NCBI RefSeq assembly: GCF_019209835.1
Contig: NZ_JAHUTS010000011.1
Coordinates: forward strand, 62,001 to 126,000
Source of the DNA: Enterovibrio paralichthyis
GTDB lineage: Bacteria > Pseudomonadota > Gammaproteobacteria > Enterobacterales > Vibrionaceae
Length of the DNA stretch: 64,000 nt
Direction of reading: 5' to 3'
Positions within the stretch are counted from its first letter, which is position 1, and the number at the start of each line of letters is the position of its first letter. Shown in pieces: positions 53,699 to 62,818 of the stretch. The translations under genes were made by a program, and so were the position numbers. The notes under the pieces are model-generated. The model was not told the DNA's origin. It saw only the letters and a program-made list of their open reading frames with translations, and did no database searches.

Positions 53699-54623
53699 AC
53701 AAAACGAAGAGCAGCAGTTAGAGGTTGAGTCTACGCATCCTGGGAAAATTCTGAAGAAAGCCCGTGAAGCGATGGGGCTTAGCGAACAGGATGTTGCGGA
53801 CCGTCTGAGACTTCGTGCTTCCGTCATTCGCGAGTTAGAAGACAACTGCTGTGACGACCAACAAATAGCCACGTTTACCCGTGGCTATATCCGATCTTAT
53901 GCCAAGCTGGTTGGACTAAACGCCGACGAGCTGCTCGGCAATTTCAAACCGACACCACAGGCCGAAGAAAATGCGCAGAAAATGCAGAGTTTCTCGCGTA
54001 AAACCCGCCTTGAAAAAAATGACAGCCGCGTAATGAGCCTGACGTGGGTGATCCTGGCTGCCGCGGTTGGTTTGACTGCGTTTTGGTGGTGGCAGAACCA
54101 GCAAAACGATTCCCTGCTGACGCTGGGGAATGATACTGAAGTTGTTGTCGATGAAACGGCAATGCTGTCACCGGTCGATGAAGCTGTTGCTGAGCCAATG
54201 GAAGAGATGACTGTCGCTGAAGTCATGGAGCCAGAAGCACCTGACAATGCAGACACTGCCCTTGTTGTTGAAAACGAGGTGATCGAACCCGCGGTGTCTG
54301 AAGTGGTAGAGACCTCACCAGCGATTACAGCACCGGTGGAAGTGGCCAAAACCGAAGAGCCTGCAAACAAACCTGCAGCCGACACACCAAACATGGTGTT
54401 GTCATTTGACGGCGACTGCTGGGTGGATATCCGCGATGCCAGTGGCAAACGTCTGTTGACAGGGATAAAATCTGCTGGCGAGACTATTGACCTTACCGGT
54501 CAGGCACCATTCAAATTGGTGTTGGGTGCGCCTGCAGCAGTGAATATTGAATATAACGGCGAAAAAGTCGATCTGAGTGGCTATCCATCAGGGCGTGTCG
54601 CGCGTTTGAGCCTTCCAAAGTAA
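53688..54623 (+). CDS. rodZ: Cell-shape cytoskeletal protein RodZ
   Basis: 311 residues. Cytoplasmic XRE-type HTH (PGKILKKAREAMGLSEQDVADRLRL), one transmembrane helix (VMSLTWVILAAAVGLTAFWWW, residues about 112-132), an acidic linker rich in Val and Glu, and a periplasmic beta domain (DGDCWVDIRDASGKRLLTG). Links MreB to the wall synthesis machinery. Start ATG overlaps pilW. Confidence 0.95.
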   Translation: MNTEQNEEQQLEVESTHPGKILKKAREAMGLSEQDVADRLRLRASVIRELEDNCCDDQQIATFTRGYIRSYAKLVGLNADELLGNFKPTPQAEENAQKMQSFSRKTRLEKNDSRVMSLTWVILAAAVGLTAFWWWQNQQNDSLLTLGNDTEVVVDETAMLSPVDEAVAEPMEEMTVAEVMEPEAPDNADTALVVENEVIEPAVSEVVETSPAITAPVEVAKTEEPANKPAADTPNMVLSFDGDCWVDIRDASGKRLLTGIKSAGETIDLTGQAPFKLVLGAPAAVNIEYNGEKVDLSGYPSGRVARLSLPK

Positions 54624-54638
54624 TCCAGAGTACACCTA

Positions 54639-55757
54639 ATGCATACCGAATCTCCTATTAAACGTCGCCAGTCTACGCGTATTTATGTGGGTGACGTGCC
54701 AATTGGCGATGGCGCCCCGATCGCAGTTCAGTCCATGACCAATACCCGTACCACTGACGTTGCAGCGACAGTGGCGCAGATCAAGGCGCTGGAAAAAGTC
54801 GGTGCGGATATCGTTCGTGTCTCTGTGCCGACCATGGAAGCGGCGGAAGCGTTTAAGCTGATCAAGCAACAGACGTCGATCCCATTGGTTGCTGATATTC
54901 ACTTTGACTACCGTATTGCCCTGAAAGTGGCGGAGTACGGCGTTGACTGTCTGCGTATCAACCCGGGTAATATCGGTAACGAGCAGCGTATCCGCTCTGT
55001 GGTTGATGCCGCACGTGACAAAAACATCCCAATTCGTATTGGTGTAAACGGTGGTTCGCTTGAGCGTGACATTCAAGAAAAATACGGCGAGCCAACACCT
55101 GCGGCGCTGGTGGAATCTGCCATGCGCCATGTTGATATTCTTGACCGCCTCAACTTTGACCAGTTCAAAGTGAGTGTGAAAGCGTCGGATGTTTTCCTGG
55201 CAGTAGAATCCTACCGTCAACTGGCTAAGCGCATTGACCAGCCTCTTCACCTTGGTATTACCGAAGCAGGTGGCGCACGTGCTGGTGCTGTGAAATCAGC
55301 GGTTGGCCTTGGAATGCTGCTAAGTGAAGGTATTGGTGATACCCTGCGTATCTCTCTGGCGGCTGACCCGTTAGAAGAGATCAAAGTCGGTTTCGACATT
55401 TTGAAATCGCTGCGCATCCGTTCGCGCGGCGTCAACTTTATTGCCTGTCCAACGTGCTCCCGACAGGAGTTTGATGTGATTGGCACCGTAAACGCATTGG
55501 AACAACGTCTGGAAGACATTGTGGTACCAATGGACGTTTCAGTGATCGGCTGTGTGGTTAACGGCCCAGGTGAAGCTGAAGTGTCACACATTGGTGTTGC
55601 CGGTGGTAACAAACGCAGTGCGTATTACGATGATGGCAAACGCCAGAAAGAACGTTTTGATAACGACAACCTGATCGACCAGCTGGAAGCGAAGATCCGG
55701 GCCAAAGCATCGATGTTGGATGAAACCAACCGCATTGACGTGAATACACAAGAGTAA
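54639..55757 (+). CDS. ispG: 4-hydroxy-3-methylbut-2-enyl diphosphate synthase
   Basis: 372 residues. [4Fe-4S] enzyme of the MEP isoprenoid pathway. Ligands in FIACPTCSRQEFD and IGCVVNGPGEAE. Start ATG 15 bp after rodZ. Confidence 0.98.
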   Translation: MHTESPIKRRQSTRIYVGDVPIGDGAPIAVQSMTNTRTTDVAATVAQIKALEKVGADIVRVSVPTMEAAEAFKLIKQQTSIPLVADIHFDYRIALKVAEYGVDCLRINPGNIGNEQRIRSVVDAARDKNIPIRIGVNGGSLERDIQEKYGEPTPAALVESAMRHVDILDRLNFDQFKVSVKASDVFLAVESYRQLAKRIDQPLHLGITEAGGARAGAVKSAVGLGMLLSEGIGDTLRISLAADPLEEIKVGFDILKSLRIRSRGVNFIACPTCSRQEFDVIGTVNALEQRLEDIVVPMDVSVIGCVVNGPGEAEVSHIGVAGGNKRSAYYDDGKRQKERFDNDNLIDQLEAKIRAKASMLDETNRIDVNTQE

Positions 55758-55807
55758 GCTCTGGCTTACTTGCAGCTAGAACAAACAGATCGGTTACGAG
55801 AGTTAAC

Positions 55808-57076
55808 GTGGCAAAAATTATCCAAGCAATCCGAGGCATGAACGACTGCCTCCCGACACAGTCTCCACTTTGGCAAAAAGTTGAAGGCACAGTTAAAGAC
55901 GTTATCAGCGCATACGGTTACAGCGAAGTGCGCATGCCGATCGTTGAAATGACTAACCTGTTCTGCCGCGCCATCGGTGAAGTGACCGACGTGGTAGAGA
56001 AAGAAATGTATACCTTTGAGGATCGCAACGGTGACAGCCTGTCCCTGCGCCCTGAAGGTACGGCGGGTTGTGTACGCGCCGGTATTGAAAACGGTCTGCT
56101 GTACAACCAGGAACAGCGTCTGTGGTACATGGGCCCAATGTTCCGTCATGAGCGTCCTCAGAAAGGCCGCTACCGTCAGTTCCACCAGTTTGGTGTGGAA
56201 GTATTTGGCCTGAACGGCCCTGACGTTGACGCAGAGCTGATCATGATGACAGCACGCCTGTGGCGCAAGCTGGGTATCCATGAGCACGTTCGCCTGGAAC
56301 TGAACTCTATCGGTTCACTGGAAGCGCGTGCCAATTACCGTGAAGCGCTGGTGGAGTTTTTGATGCAGCACGAAGACGTGCTGGATGAAGATTGCAAACG
56401 CCGCATGCACACCAACCCACTGCGTGTACTTGATACCAAAGTGCCAGAAATCCAGGCGGTGCTGACTGACGCACCTAAGCTGTCTGAGTACCTGGATGAA
56501 GAATCAAAACAACATTTTGCAGGTCTTTGTGAACTGTTGGACGCTGCGGGCATCCAATACACGGTAAACGAGAAACTGGTTCGCGGTTTGGACTACTACA
56601 ACCGCACCGTATTTGAGTGGATCACTGAAAGCCTGGGCTCTCAGGGCACAGTATGTGGCGGTGGCCGCTATGACGGTCTGGTTGAGCAACTGGGTGGCAA
56701 ACCGACACCAGCGGTAGGCTTTGCAATGGGCGTTGAGCGTCTGGTGCTGCTGATGGAAACCCTGGAACTGAGCCAGACCCGCGCGGTCGTGGACGTTTAC
56801 ATGGTGACTGCCGGTGACGGTACTTTGGTTGCAGGTATGCAACTGGCGGAAAAACTGCGTGAGCAGGTGCCGGGTCTGCGTGTGATGACACACTTCGGCG
56901 GCGGTAACTTTAAGAAGCAATTCAAACGCGCTGATAAAGTAGGTGCGAGTGTTGCACTGGTACTGGGCGAAGACGAAGTCGCGAACAACCAGGTAACGTA
57001 CAAAGATCTTAAAGGCGGCGAACAGCTGACCATTTCTCAGGATGATGTAGCCGAAAAACTGGCTCAATTGGTTTAA
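55808..57076 (+). CDS. hisS: Histidyl-tRNA synthetase
   Basis: 422 residues, class II. Motif 2 FRHERPQKGRYRQFHQFGVE, histidine-specific LVRGLDYYNRTVFEW, motif 3 GFAMGVERLVLL. Start ATG/GTG region: GTG at 55808 (GAGTTAACGTGGCAAAA). Confidence 0.97.
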   Translation: MAKIIQAIRGMNDCLPTQSPLWQKVEGTVKDVISAYGYSEVRMPIVEMTNLFCRAIGEVTDVVEKEMYTFEDRNGDSLSLRPEGTAGCVRAGIENGLLYNQEQRLWYMGPMFRHERPQKGRYRQFHQFGVEVFGLNGPDVDAELIMMTARLWRKLGIHEHVRLELNSIGSLEARANYREALVEFLMQHEDVLDEDCKRRMHTNPLRVLDTKVPEIQAVLTDAPKLSEYLDEESKQHFAGLCELLDAAGIQYTVNEKLVRGLDYYNRTVFEWITESLGSQGTVCGGGRYDGLVEQLGGKPTPAVGFAMGVERLVLLMETLELSQTRAVVDVYMVTAGDGTLVAGMQLAEKLREQVPGLRVMTHFGGGNFKKQFKRADKVGASVALVLGEDEVANNQVTYKDLKGGEQLTISQDDVAEKLAQLV

Positions 57077-57089
57077 GAGAGGATTAAAC

Positions 57090-57695
57090 GTGGACGTCTA
57101 CACCACAGAAGAACAACAAGTCGAAGCGATTAAAAAGTGGTGGCGGGACAACGGTAAAGCCGTTGTCCTCGGCGCAGTCATTGGTCTGGGCGGTCTGTAT
57201 GGATGGCGTTACTACCAGGCCGAGCTGGAAACAAGCCGCGAACAGGCTTCAGCACAGTACACTCAAGTAGTGAACGCGCTGGCAGCAGGCGACGCGCAGG
57301 CGGAAGCACAAGCGGAAGCCTTCTTGAAAGATCACGAAGGCTCATATGCAACCTTGCTGGAGCTGCAACTGGCAAAATCGTACGTGGAAGCGGGCGATTT
57401 GACCAAAGCGGCAGAGCAGCTTCGCAAAGTACAATCTTCGAAAGATGCCACCCTGAAAACGCTGGCAACTGTGCGTCTTGCACGAGTTGAAGCGCAACAG
57501 GGCAACTACGATGCGGCGCTGAAAGCGCTGGATGGCGTAACTGCAGAAAGCTGGAAAGCGCAGGTTGAAGAGCTTCGTGGCGATATTCAACTCCGCAAAG
57601 GTGATATGGCAGCAGCGCGCACAGCGTATGCAGCGTCTATTGCAGCAGCTACCAACCCTGTGGTTCAAATGAAACTGGACAACCTGTCCCAGTAA
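57090..57695 (+). CDS. yfgM: YfgM, TPR-like membrane chaperone (ancillary SecYEG factor)
   Basis: 201 residues. Short cytoplasmic N-terminus, one transmembrane helix (AVVLGAVIGLGGLYGWRYY, about 24-42), then a periplasmic helical repeat region. GTG start 57090 (GAGGATTAAAC before it). In E. coli works with PpiD at SecYEG. Precedes bamB. Confidence 0.94.
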   Translation: MDVYTTEEQQVEAIKKWWRDNGKAVVLGAVIGLGGLYGWRYYQAELETSREQASAQYTQVVNALAAGDAQAEAQAEAFLKDHEGSYATLLELQLAKSYVEAGDLTKAAEQLRKVQSSKDATLKTLATVRLARVEAQQGNYDAALKALDGVTAESWKAQVEELRGDIQLRKGDMAAARTAYAASIAAATNPVVQMKLDNLSQ

Positions 57696-57704
57696 GGTCT
57701 GAGT

Positions 57705-58865
57705 ATGATGCACAAAGGATGGAAACAAATTGGTGCAGTGGCCGTGCTGGGAGCACTGCTTGCAGGCTGTGCGGGTGAGGAAGATTCCATCCAGATGGCA
57801 CCTGTGCCGGTTGTAAACAGCGAGTTTACGCCGACACAGGCATGGTCTTCCCAAGTCGGTGACGGTGTTGGTCAATACTTCAGCCGGCTATCACCTACCG
57901 AAGCTTACGGCAAGGTTTTCGCGGCTGACCGTGAAGGCGTTGTAAAAGCAATCGGTTCGGAAGATGGTCAAACCGTCTGGAGTGTGGATCTCGGTGAAGA
58001 AGCACCGGCTCTGATTTCTGGTGGCTTGACGGCTTCCTACAACAAGGTGTACCTGGGCACTGAAACCGGCGATCTGATTGCGCTGGATGAAGAAACCGGT
58101 GATACCGTGTGGCGCAGCAACGTCGGCGGGGAGATCCTGTCAAAACCGCTGGCGGATGCGGGCGTGGTGATTGTTAACACCAGCCGTGGCGAGCTGGCGG
58201 CTTTCGATGCTGAAAGCGGCGAAGAGCGCTGGCGTATTTCCAGTGACGTCCCTAACCTGACGCTGCGTGGTGACAGTTCACCGGCATCAGTATCAGGCGG
58301 TGTTTTCTGGGGGATGGGTAATGGCCGTTTAGGTGCTGCGTTTATTGAAAACGGCAACATCATTTGGCAACAGCCTATTGCCAGCCCGAAAGGGGCAACA
58401 GAAATTGACCGCTTGGTGGATGTTGACGCATCACCTGTGATTGAAGGCTCATTGCTTTACGCGGTGGGGTATAATGGTCAATTGGTAGCAATTGATCTGC
58501 GTTCAGGTCGTCCTGCGTGGAAACGCACATACAGTTCAGCGACAGATTTTCTGGTAGTGGGCAGTTACCTGTTCCTTATCACAGACAAAGATCATGTGGT
58601 GGCTGTTGATGCACGTAGCGGCACTGAGTTGTGGCAGAACAACGATCTGGAATACCGTCAGTTGACGGCGCCGGTAGCCATTTCCGGCTATGTGGTGGTA
58701 GGCGACGCAGAAGGTTACCTGCATTGGATGGAACCAAACAGCGGTGAGTTTGTGGCACAGCAGAAGCTCGATAGCAGTGGCATAGCGGCGGCACCTGTTA
58801 AGGTAGAAGACGGCTATGTGGTTATCACGCGTGATGGCACAATAAGCAAAAAACAAACACTGTAA
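57705..58865 (+). CDS. bamB: Outer-membrane protein assembly factor BamB
   Basis: 386 residues. Signal with lipobox LLAGCAG, then an eight-bladed PQQ-like beta-propeller (repeated GDLIALDEETGDTVWRS-type blades). Lipoprotein subunit of the BAM complex. Start ATG 57705 (second ATG immediately follows). Confidence 0.96.
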   Translation: MMHKGWKQIGAVAVLGALLAGCAGEEDSIQMAPVPVVNSEFTPTQAWSSQVGDGVGQYFSRLSPTEAYGKVFAADREGVVKAIGSEDGQTVWSVDLGEEAPALISGGLTASYNKVYLGTETGDLIALDEETGDTVWRSNVGGEILSKPLADAGVVIVNTSRGELAAFDAESGEERWRISSDVPNLTLRGDSSPASVSGGVFWGMGNGRLGAAFIENGNIIWQQPIASPKGATEIDRLVDVDASPVIEGSLLYAVGYNGQLVAIDLRSGRPAWKRTYSSATDFLVVGSYLFLITDKDHVVAVDARSGTELWQNNDLEYRQLTAPVAISGYVVVGDAEGYLHWMEPNSGEFVAQQKLDSSGIAAAPVKVEDGYVVITRDGTISKKQTL

Positions 58866-58953
58866 TATCAGCTGTTTACCTATTATTCGGCTCCTGATCT
58901 TCACCGGTCAGGAGCCGCTGTTATTAATGAATTAGAGATTTTTAGAGGTCAGT

Positions 58954-60459
58954 ATGATTCCTGTAGTAGCCCTTGTTGGGCGTCCTAATGTGGGGAAGTC
59001 GACACTCTTTAACCGACTGACAAGGACGCGTGACGCGCTTGTTGCAGATTTTCCGGGTTTGACCAGGGATCGTAAGTACGGCAAAGCCATGCTCGGCGAG
59101 CATGAGTTCATCGTGGTGGATACCGGCGGTATCGACGGTACCGAAGAAGGTGTTGAAACCAAGATGGCTGAGCAGTCGCTGGCAGCGATTGAAGAAGCAG
59201 ACGTTGTCCTGTTCATGGTTGATGGCCGCGCTGGCCTGACCGTGGCGGATGAAGCGATTGCCAAGCACCTGCGTACCCGTGAAAAGAAAACCTTCCTGGT
59301 GGTTAACAAGGTTGATGGTATCGACGCTGATGCGGCAAGTGCCGAATTCTGGCAACTGGGTATGGAAGAGATGTACCAAATCGCAGCGGCACACGGCCGT
59401 GGCGTGCTGGCACTGATCGACCGTGCGTTGAAACCATTCGCAGAAGAGTTGGCTGAGCAGGAAGAGGCGGAAGCTGAAGCGCTGGGTCTGGTTGACCTGA
59501 CTGGTGAAGAAGACACTGATCAGGAAGACAAAGAGTTGACCGAAGAAGATGCAGAGTCTGCATTGGAGCGTCTGCGTAACCTGCCTATCAAATTCAGCAT
59601 CATCGGTCGCCCGAACGTAGGTAAATCCACCCTGACTAACCGTATTCTGGGTGAAGACCGCGTGGTGGTATATGACATGCCTGGCACTACCCGCGACTCC
59701 ATCTATATTCCGATGGAGCGTGACGGCCGTGAGTACGTGATCATCGACACCGCCGGTGTGCGTCGTCGTAAGCGCGTGAGCGAAAAGGTTGAGAAGTTCT
59801 CGGTTATCCAGACCCTGAAGGCGATTGAAGACGCTAACGTGGTACTGCTGGTTATTGATGCCCGTGAGAACATTTCTGATCAGGATTTGAGCCTGTTGGG
59901 CTTTGCCCTGAACGCCGGTCGTTCTATCGTGATTGCAGTGAACAAGTGGGATGGTCTGGACACTGATGTGAAAGACCGCGTGAAGTCTGAGCTGGACCGT
60001 CGTCTGGGCTTTGTTGACTTCGCCCGTATCCACTTCATTTCAGCGCTGCACGGTACCGGTGTTGGTCACCTGTTTGAATCGATTCAGGAAGCTTACGAGT
60101 CTGCGACCAAGCGTATCAGTACTTCTATGCTGACCCGTATCATGAATATGGCGCAGGACGATCACCAGCCACCGATGATCCGTGGCCGTCGTGTGAAACT
60201 GAAATATGCACACGCAGGTGGTTACAACCCGCCGATTTTCGTGATCCACGGAAACATGGTGCGTGAGCTGCCAGATTCGTACAAACGTTACCTGATGAAC
60301 TACTACCGTAAGTCTCTGGAAATTATGGGTACCCCAATCCGTATCCAGTTCCAGAACAGCGAGAACCCGTTTGAAGGTAAGAAAGAAAAATTGACTATTT
60401 CCCAGTCACGTCAACGTAAGCGTTTGATGGATATGGTGAAAAACCGCGGTAAGAAGTAA
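58954..60459 (+). CDS. der: GTPase Der (EngA)
   Basis: 501 residues. Two GTPase domains in tandem, each with GRPNVGKST, DTAGV/DTGGI and NKxD (VNKVDG, VNKWDG), separated by an acidic linker; C-terminal KH-like domain. Ribosome 50S assembly factor. Terminator follows. Confidence 0.98.
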   Translation: MIPVVALVGRPNVGKSTLFNRLTRTRDALVADFPGLTRDRKYGKAMLGEHEFIVVDTGGIDGTEEGVETKMAEQSLAAIEEADVVLFMVDGRAGLTVADEAIAKHLRTREKKTFLVVNKVDGIDADAASAEFWQLGMEEMYQIAAAHGRGVLALIDRALKPFAEELAEQEEAEAEALGLVDLTGEEDTDQEDKELTEEDAESALERLRNLPIKFSIIGRPNVGKSTLTNRILGEDRVVVYDMPGTTRDSIYIPMERDGREYVIIDTAGVRRRKRVSEKVEKFSVIQTLKAIEDANVVLLVIDARENISDQDLSLLGFALNAGRSIVIAVNKWDGLDTDVKDRVKSELDRRLGFVDFARIHFISALHGTGVGHLFESIQEAYESATKRISTSMLTRIMNMAQDDHQPPMIRGRRVKLKYAHAGGYNPPIFVIHGNMVRELPDSYKRYLMNYYRKSLEIMGTPIRIQFQNSENPFEGKKEKLTISQSRQRKRLMDMVKNRGKK

Positions 60460-60478
60460 TTTTCATGCTGCACTAAGA

Positions 60479-60506
60479 AAGCCGGCCTTCTGGGGCCGGC
60501 TTTTTT
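60479..60506 (+). terminator. der terminator
   Basis: AAGCCGGCC / GGCCGGCTT stem with a short loop and six T's. Confidence 0.92.
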
Positions 60507-61057
60507 ATGTCGATAGAATGACGGCAAAATGACAGCCTGTGTAATTTAGCCAGTCTTTTATGTTTCCGGATTACCGTCAGAGAAAAGCCTGGAAATAGTG
60601 TGTTTTACGGGATGACGTTGGCTGATCTGCTTAGATTTCTGTGTCGATCAGAGTGCTTATTTCATGATTAGTTTGATCTTTGTCACGTAAATAGAGCGCT
60701 TGGCGTCGGAAATATCGTTCTGAGTGGCAAAGCGCAATTATTACTCGCTCATTACTGCACCTTGTATTTATTAAATGCTGTGTGTGGCTATATTTATTGA
60801 AATTAACGATATTTAATATCGTTGAGAATCCATATGCAGAACATGTAACTTATGCTTTCGGGGGTTGTATTGATAAATATTTTTTTAAGGGGTGATCGCT
60901 GATCGGATCCCATTATTGCTGTGATCGGACGATCTTGATCGGATCCAGCGGCAGGCTGTTCATTTTCCACTCGGGCTAAGGGTAGAATAGCGCAGCGAAG
61001 ATCGTCGCGCCTTTTTGTGTGAAAAGTTTGCGACTTGAGAAGAGAAGGAAAAGCTTG
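60507..61057. other. Intergenic region with dense Dam (GATC) sites
   Basis: About 550 bases with no supported protein gene. Contains a small palindrome AACGATA-TTTAA-TATCGTT (60805-60823), and between 60894 and 60945 seven GATC sites, including two copies of TGATCGGATCC 36 bp apart (60900 and 60936). The yfgJ promoter must lie here. Confidence 0.7.
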
Positions 61058-61294
61058 ATGGAAAACTACTGCCCAGAGTGCGGTAAAGAATTGGTGTGGA
61101 ACAACGGACACTATTTTTGTGAATCGTGTGAAAAAGCCTATGTTAAACAGGCATTTTGCAACGTCTGTGGTGCGGAACTGGAAAAGCTACGCGCCTGTGG
61201 TGCCGTGAACTACTTCTGTAACAGCTGCAATGAATTGAAATCGAAGTCCAGCGCCAGCTATGTGTTTGAGGAACAAAAAACGGTGTCTGAGTGA
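61058..61294 (+). CDS. yfgJ: YfgJ-like zinc-ribbon protein
   Basis: 78 residues with four CxxC pairs (CPECG, CESCE, CNVCG, CNSCN), a double zinc ribbon. The gene lies between der and xseA as yfgJ does in E. coli. ATG 61058 chosen because AAGGAA precedes it; a frame 13 residues longer exists. Function unknown. Confidence 0.88.
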   Translation: MENYCPECGKELVWNNGHYFCESCEKAYVKQAFCNVCGAELEKLRACGAVNYFCNSCNELKSKSSASYVFEEQKTVSE

Positions 61295-61322
61295 CACCGT
61301 TTTCGTTGGTTTGGATGATCGA

Positions 61323-62651
61323 TCAGATCACCTGTGACTGGATCTCACCGTCAGCAAGAGTGGTGGTGATCCGATCGCCTTTCTTAACAGAGGATGCAGA
61401 ACGGATCACATCCCCTCTGTCATCTCTTGAAATGGAATAGCCGCGCGCCAGTGTCGCCAGCGGGCTGACGGCATCCAGAGTTTCCATTTTCAGCGCCAGA
61501 GCGTGTTGCTGTTGGCGCAACTGGCGCCGCATCGCCTCTATCAATCGCTGTTCACTGTAACCCAGCTGGGTTTTTAAACCGGGCAACTGGCTGGCAGGAG
61601 AGTAACGGTCAAGCTTTACCGCCAACCGGTCCAAGCGCTGGGCTTCAGTCTGCAGTTTCTGCTGCATGGCCCGGGATAAACGTCTGTCCAATTCATCCAG
61701 TTGCTGTGCCTGTTGCTGAAGCCTTGCTTTAGGATGTTGCATCGCCAGACGGTGCTGGAGGCGGGTAAGCCTTTCCTGCTGGCGGCCAAGTAAGCGGCTG
61801 AATACATGTGCCAGGCGATCGGCGCGCTGCAGGAACTGCTGGGCGCGTACCGAGGTATCCCGGCTGACCAGTTCGGCTGCTGCCGACGGCGTTGGCGCGC
61901 GGACATCAGCGACAAAATCGGCAATCGTTACATCCACTTCATGTCCCACTGCACTAACAATGGGAATCGAGCTCGCCGCAATAGTGCGGGCGACAATCTC
62001 TTCGTTAAAGCACCACAAATCTTCTAACGAACCACCGCCACGGCCAACGATCAGCACGTCACATTCGTTGCGGCTGTTAGCGCGTCCGATCGCCTGAGCA
62101 ATCTGTATCGCTGCATCTTTGCCCTGAACCTGGGTGGGATAAATCACCACTGGCAGGCTGGGGTCACGGCGTTTCAGCACATGCAGAATATCATGCAGTG
62201 CAGCGCCGGTTTTTGAGGTAATAATCCCGACACGTTTCGGCTGCTCAGGCAGTGCTTTTTTCTGGCTGGCGGCGAAAAGCCCCTCTGCGGCCAGTTGCAT
62301 TTTCAGTTGTTCAAACTGCTGTTGCAGACGGCCATCACCTTCAGGTTGCATGCTTTCCACGATGATTTGGTAGTCACCGCGAGGTTCATAAAGGGAGAGA
62401 CGCGCACGCACTAATACCTGGTTTCCGTTTGCCGGTTTAAACGTCACCCGCCGATTATTGCCTTTAAACATGGCGCACTTTACCTGCGCCTGACTGTCTT
62501 TGAGAGTGAAGTACCAGTGACCGGATACCGGCACCATCAGGTTGGAAATTTCCCCGACCAACCAGACGATACCCATTTCATTTTCCAACAGCAGGCGCAC
62601 CTCAGCATTGAGGCGGGAGACGGTGTAGATGTTGTCGTTGCGCAAGTTCAT
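61323..62651 (-). CDS. xseA: Exodeoxyribonuclease VII large subunit
   Basis: 442 residues. N-terminal OB fold (YTVSRLNAEVRLLLENEMGIVWLVGEISN), catalytic domain (IITSKTGAALHDI, VGRGGGSLEDLWCFNEE, SAVGHEVDVTIADFVADVRAPTPSAAAE), and long coiled coil. ATG 62651 chosen; a TTG two codons upstream is also possible. Divergent from guaB, standard arrangement. Confidence 0.96.
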   Translation of the reverse strand: MNLRNDNIYTVSRLNAEVRLLLENEMGIVWLVGEISNLMVPVSGHWYFTLKDSQAQVKCAMFKGNNRRVTFKPANGNQVLVRARLSLYEPRGDYQIIVESMQPEGDGRLQQQFEQLKMQLAAEGLFAASQKKALPEQPKRVGIITSKTGAALHDILHVLKRRDPSLPVVIYPTQVQGKDAAIQIAQAIGRANSRNECDVLIVGRGGGSLEDLWCFNEEIVARTIAASSIPIVSAVGHEVDVTIADFVADVRAPTPSAAAELVSRDTSVRAQQFLQRADRLAHVFSRLLGRQQERLTRLQHRLAMQHPKARLQQQAQQLDELDRRLSRAMQQKLQTEAQRLDRLAVKLDRYSPASQLPGLKTQLGYSEQRLIEAMRRQLRQQQHALALKMETLDAVSPLATLARGYSISRDDRGDVIRSASSVKKGDRITTTLADGEIQSQVI

Positions 62652-62711
62652 GTCCAAGGATTGCCTATAATTTCAATGAGTTGAACGTATGGTAAAGAGT
62701 GAAAAAAATGA

Positions 62712-62753
62712 TGCCAAACGTTTTCGTAAAAATCTGTAGCCAAACGTTTGCGT
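62712..62753 (+). promoter_or_regulatory. Two PurR boxes in the guaB promoter
   Basis: Box 1 TGCCAAACGTTTTCGT (62712-62727), box 2 AGCCAAACGTTTGCGT (62738-62753); both carry the CAAACGTTT core of the PurR consensus, centre-to-centre 26 bp. A TATAAT (-10) begins at 62760. Confidence 0.85.
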
Positions 62754-62759
62754 CGTCAG

Positions 62760-62765
62760 TATAAT
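62760..62765 (+). promoter_or_regulatory. guaB -10 element
   Basis: TATAAT, 54 bp before the guaB start. The -35 is poor by eye, and the second PurR box lies just upstream. Confidence 0.6.
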
Positions 62766-62818
62766 GCGGCGGCAATATTTTGAACCCCCCGTATTTTATT
62801 TTGGCGTGAGATATTGCA

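Noticed and set aside
58942..60033. 363-residue frame antisense to der
   Set aside because: The der frame has both GTPase domains; the antisense frame is a shadow.
60803..61111. 102-residue minus-strand frame over the yfgJ start
   Set aside because: Antisense to yfgJ and to the GATC-rich gap; no recognisable domain.
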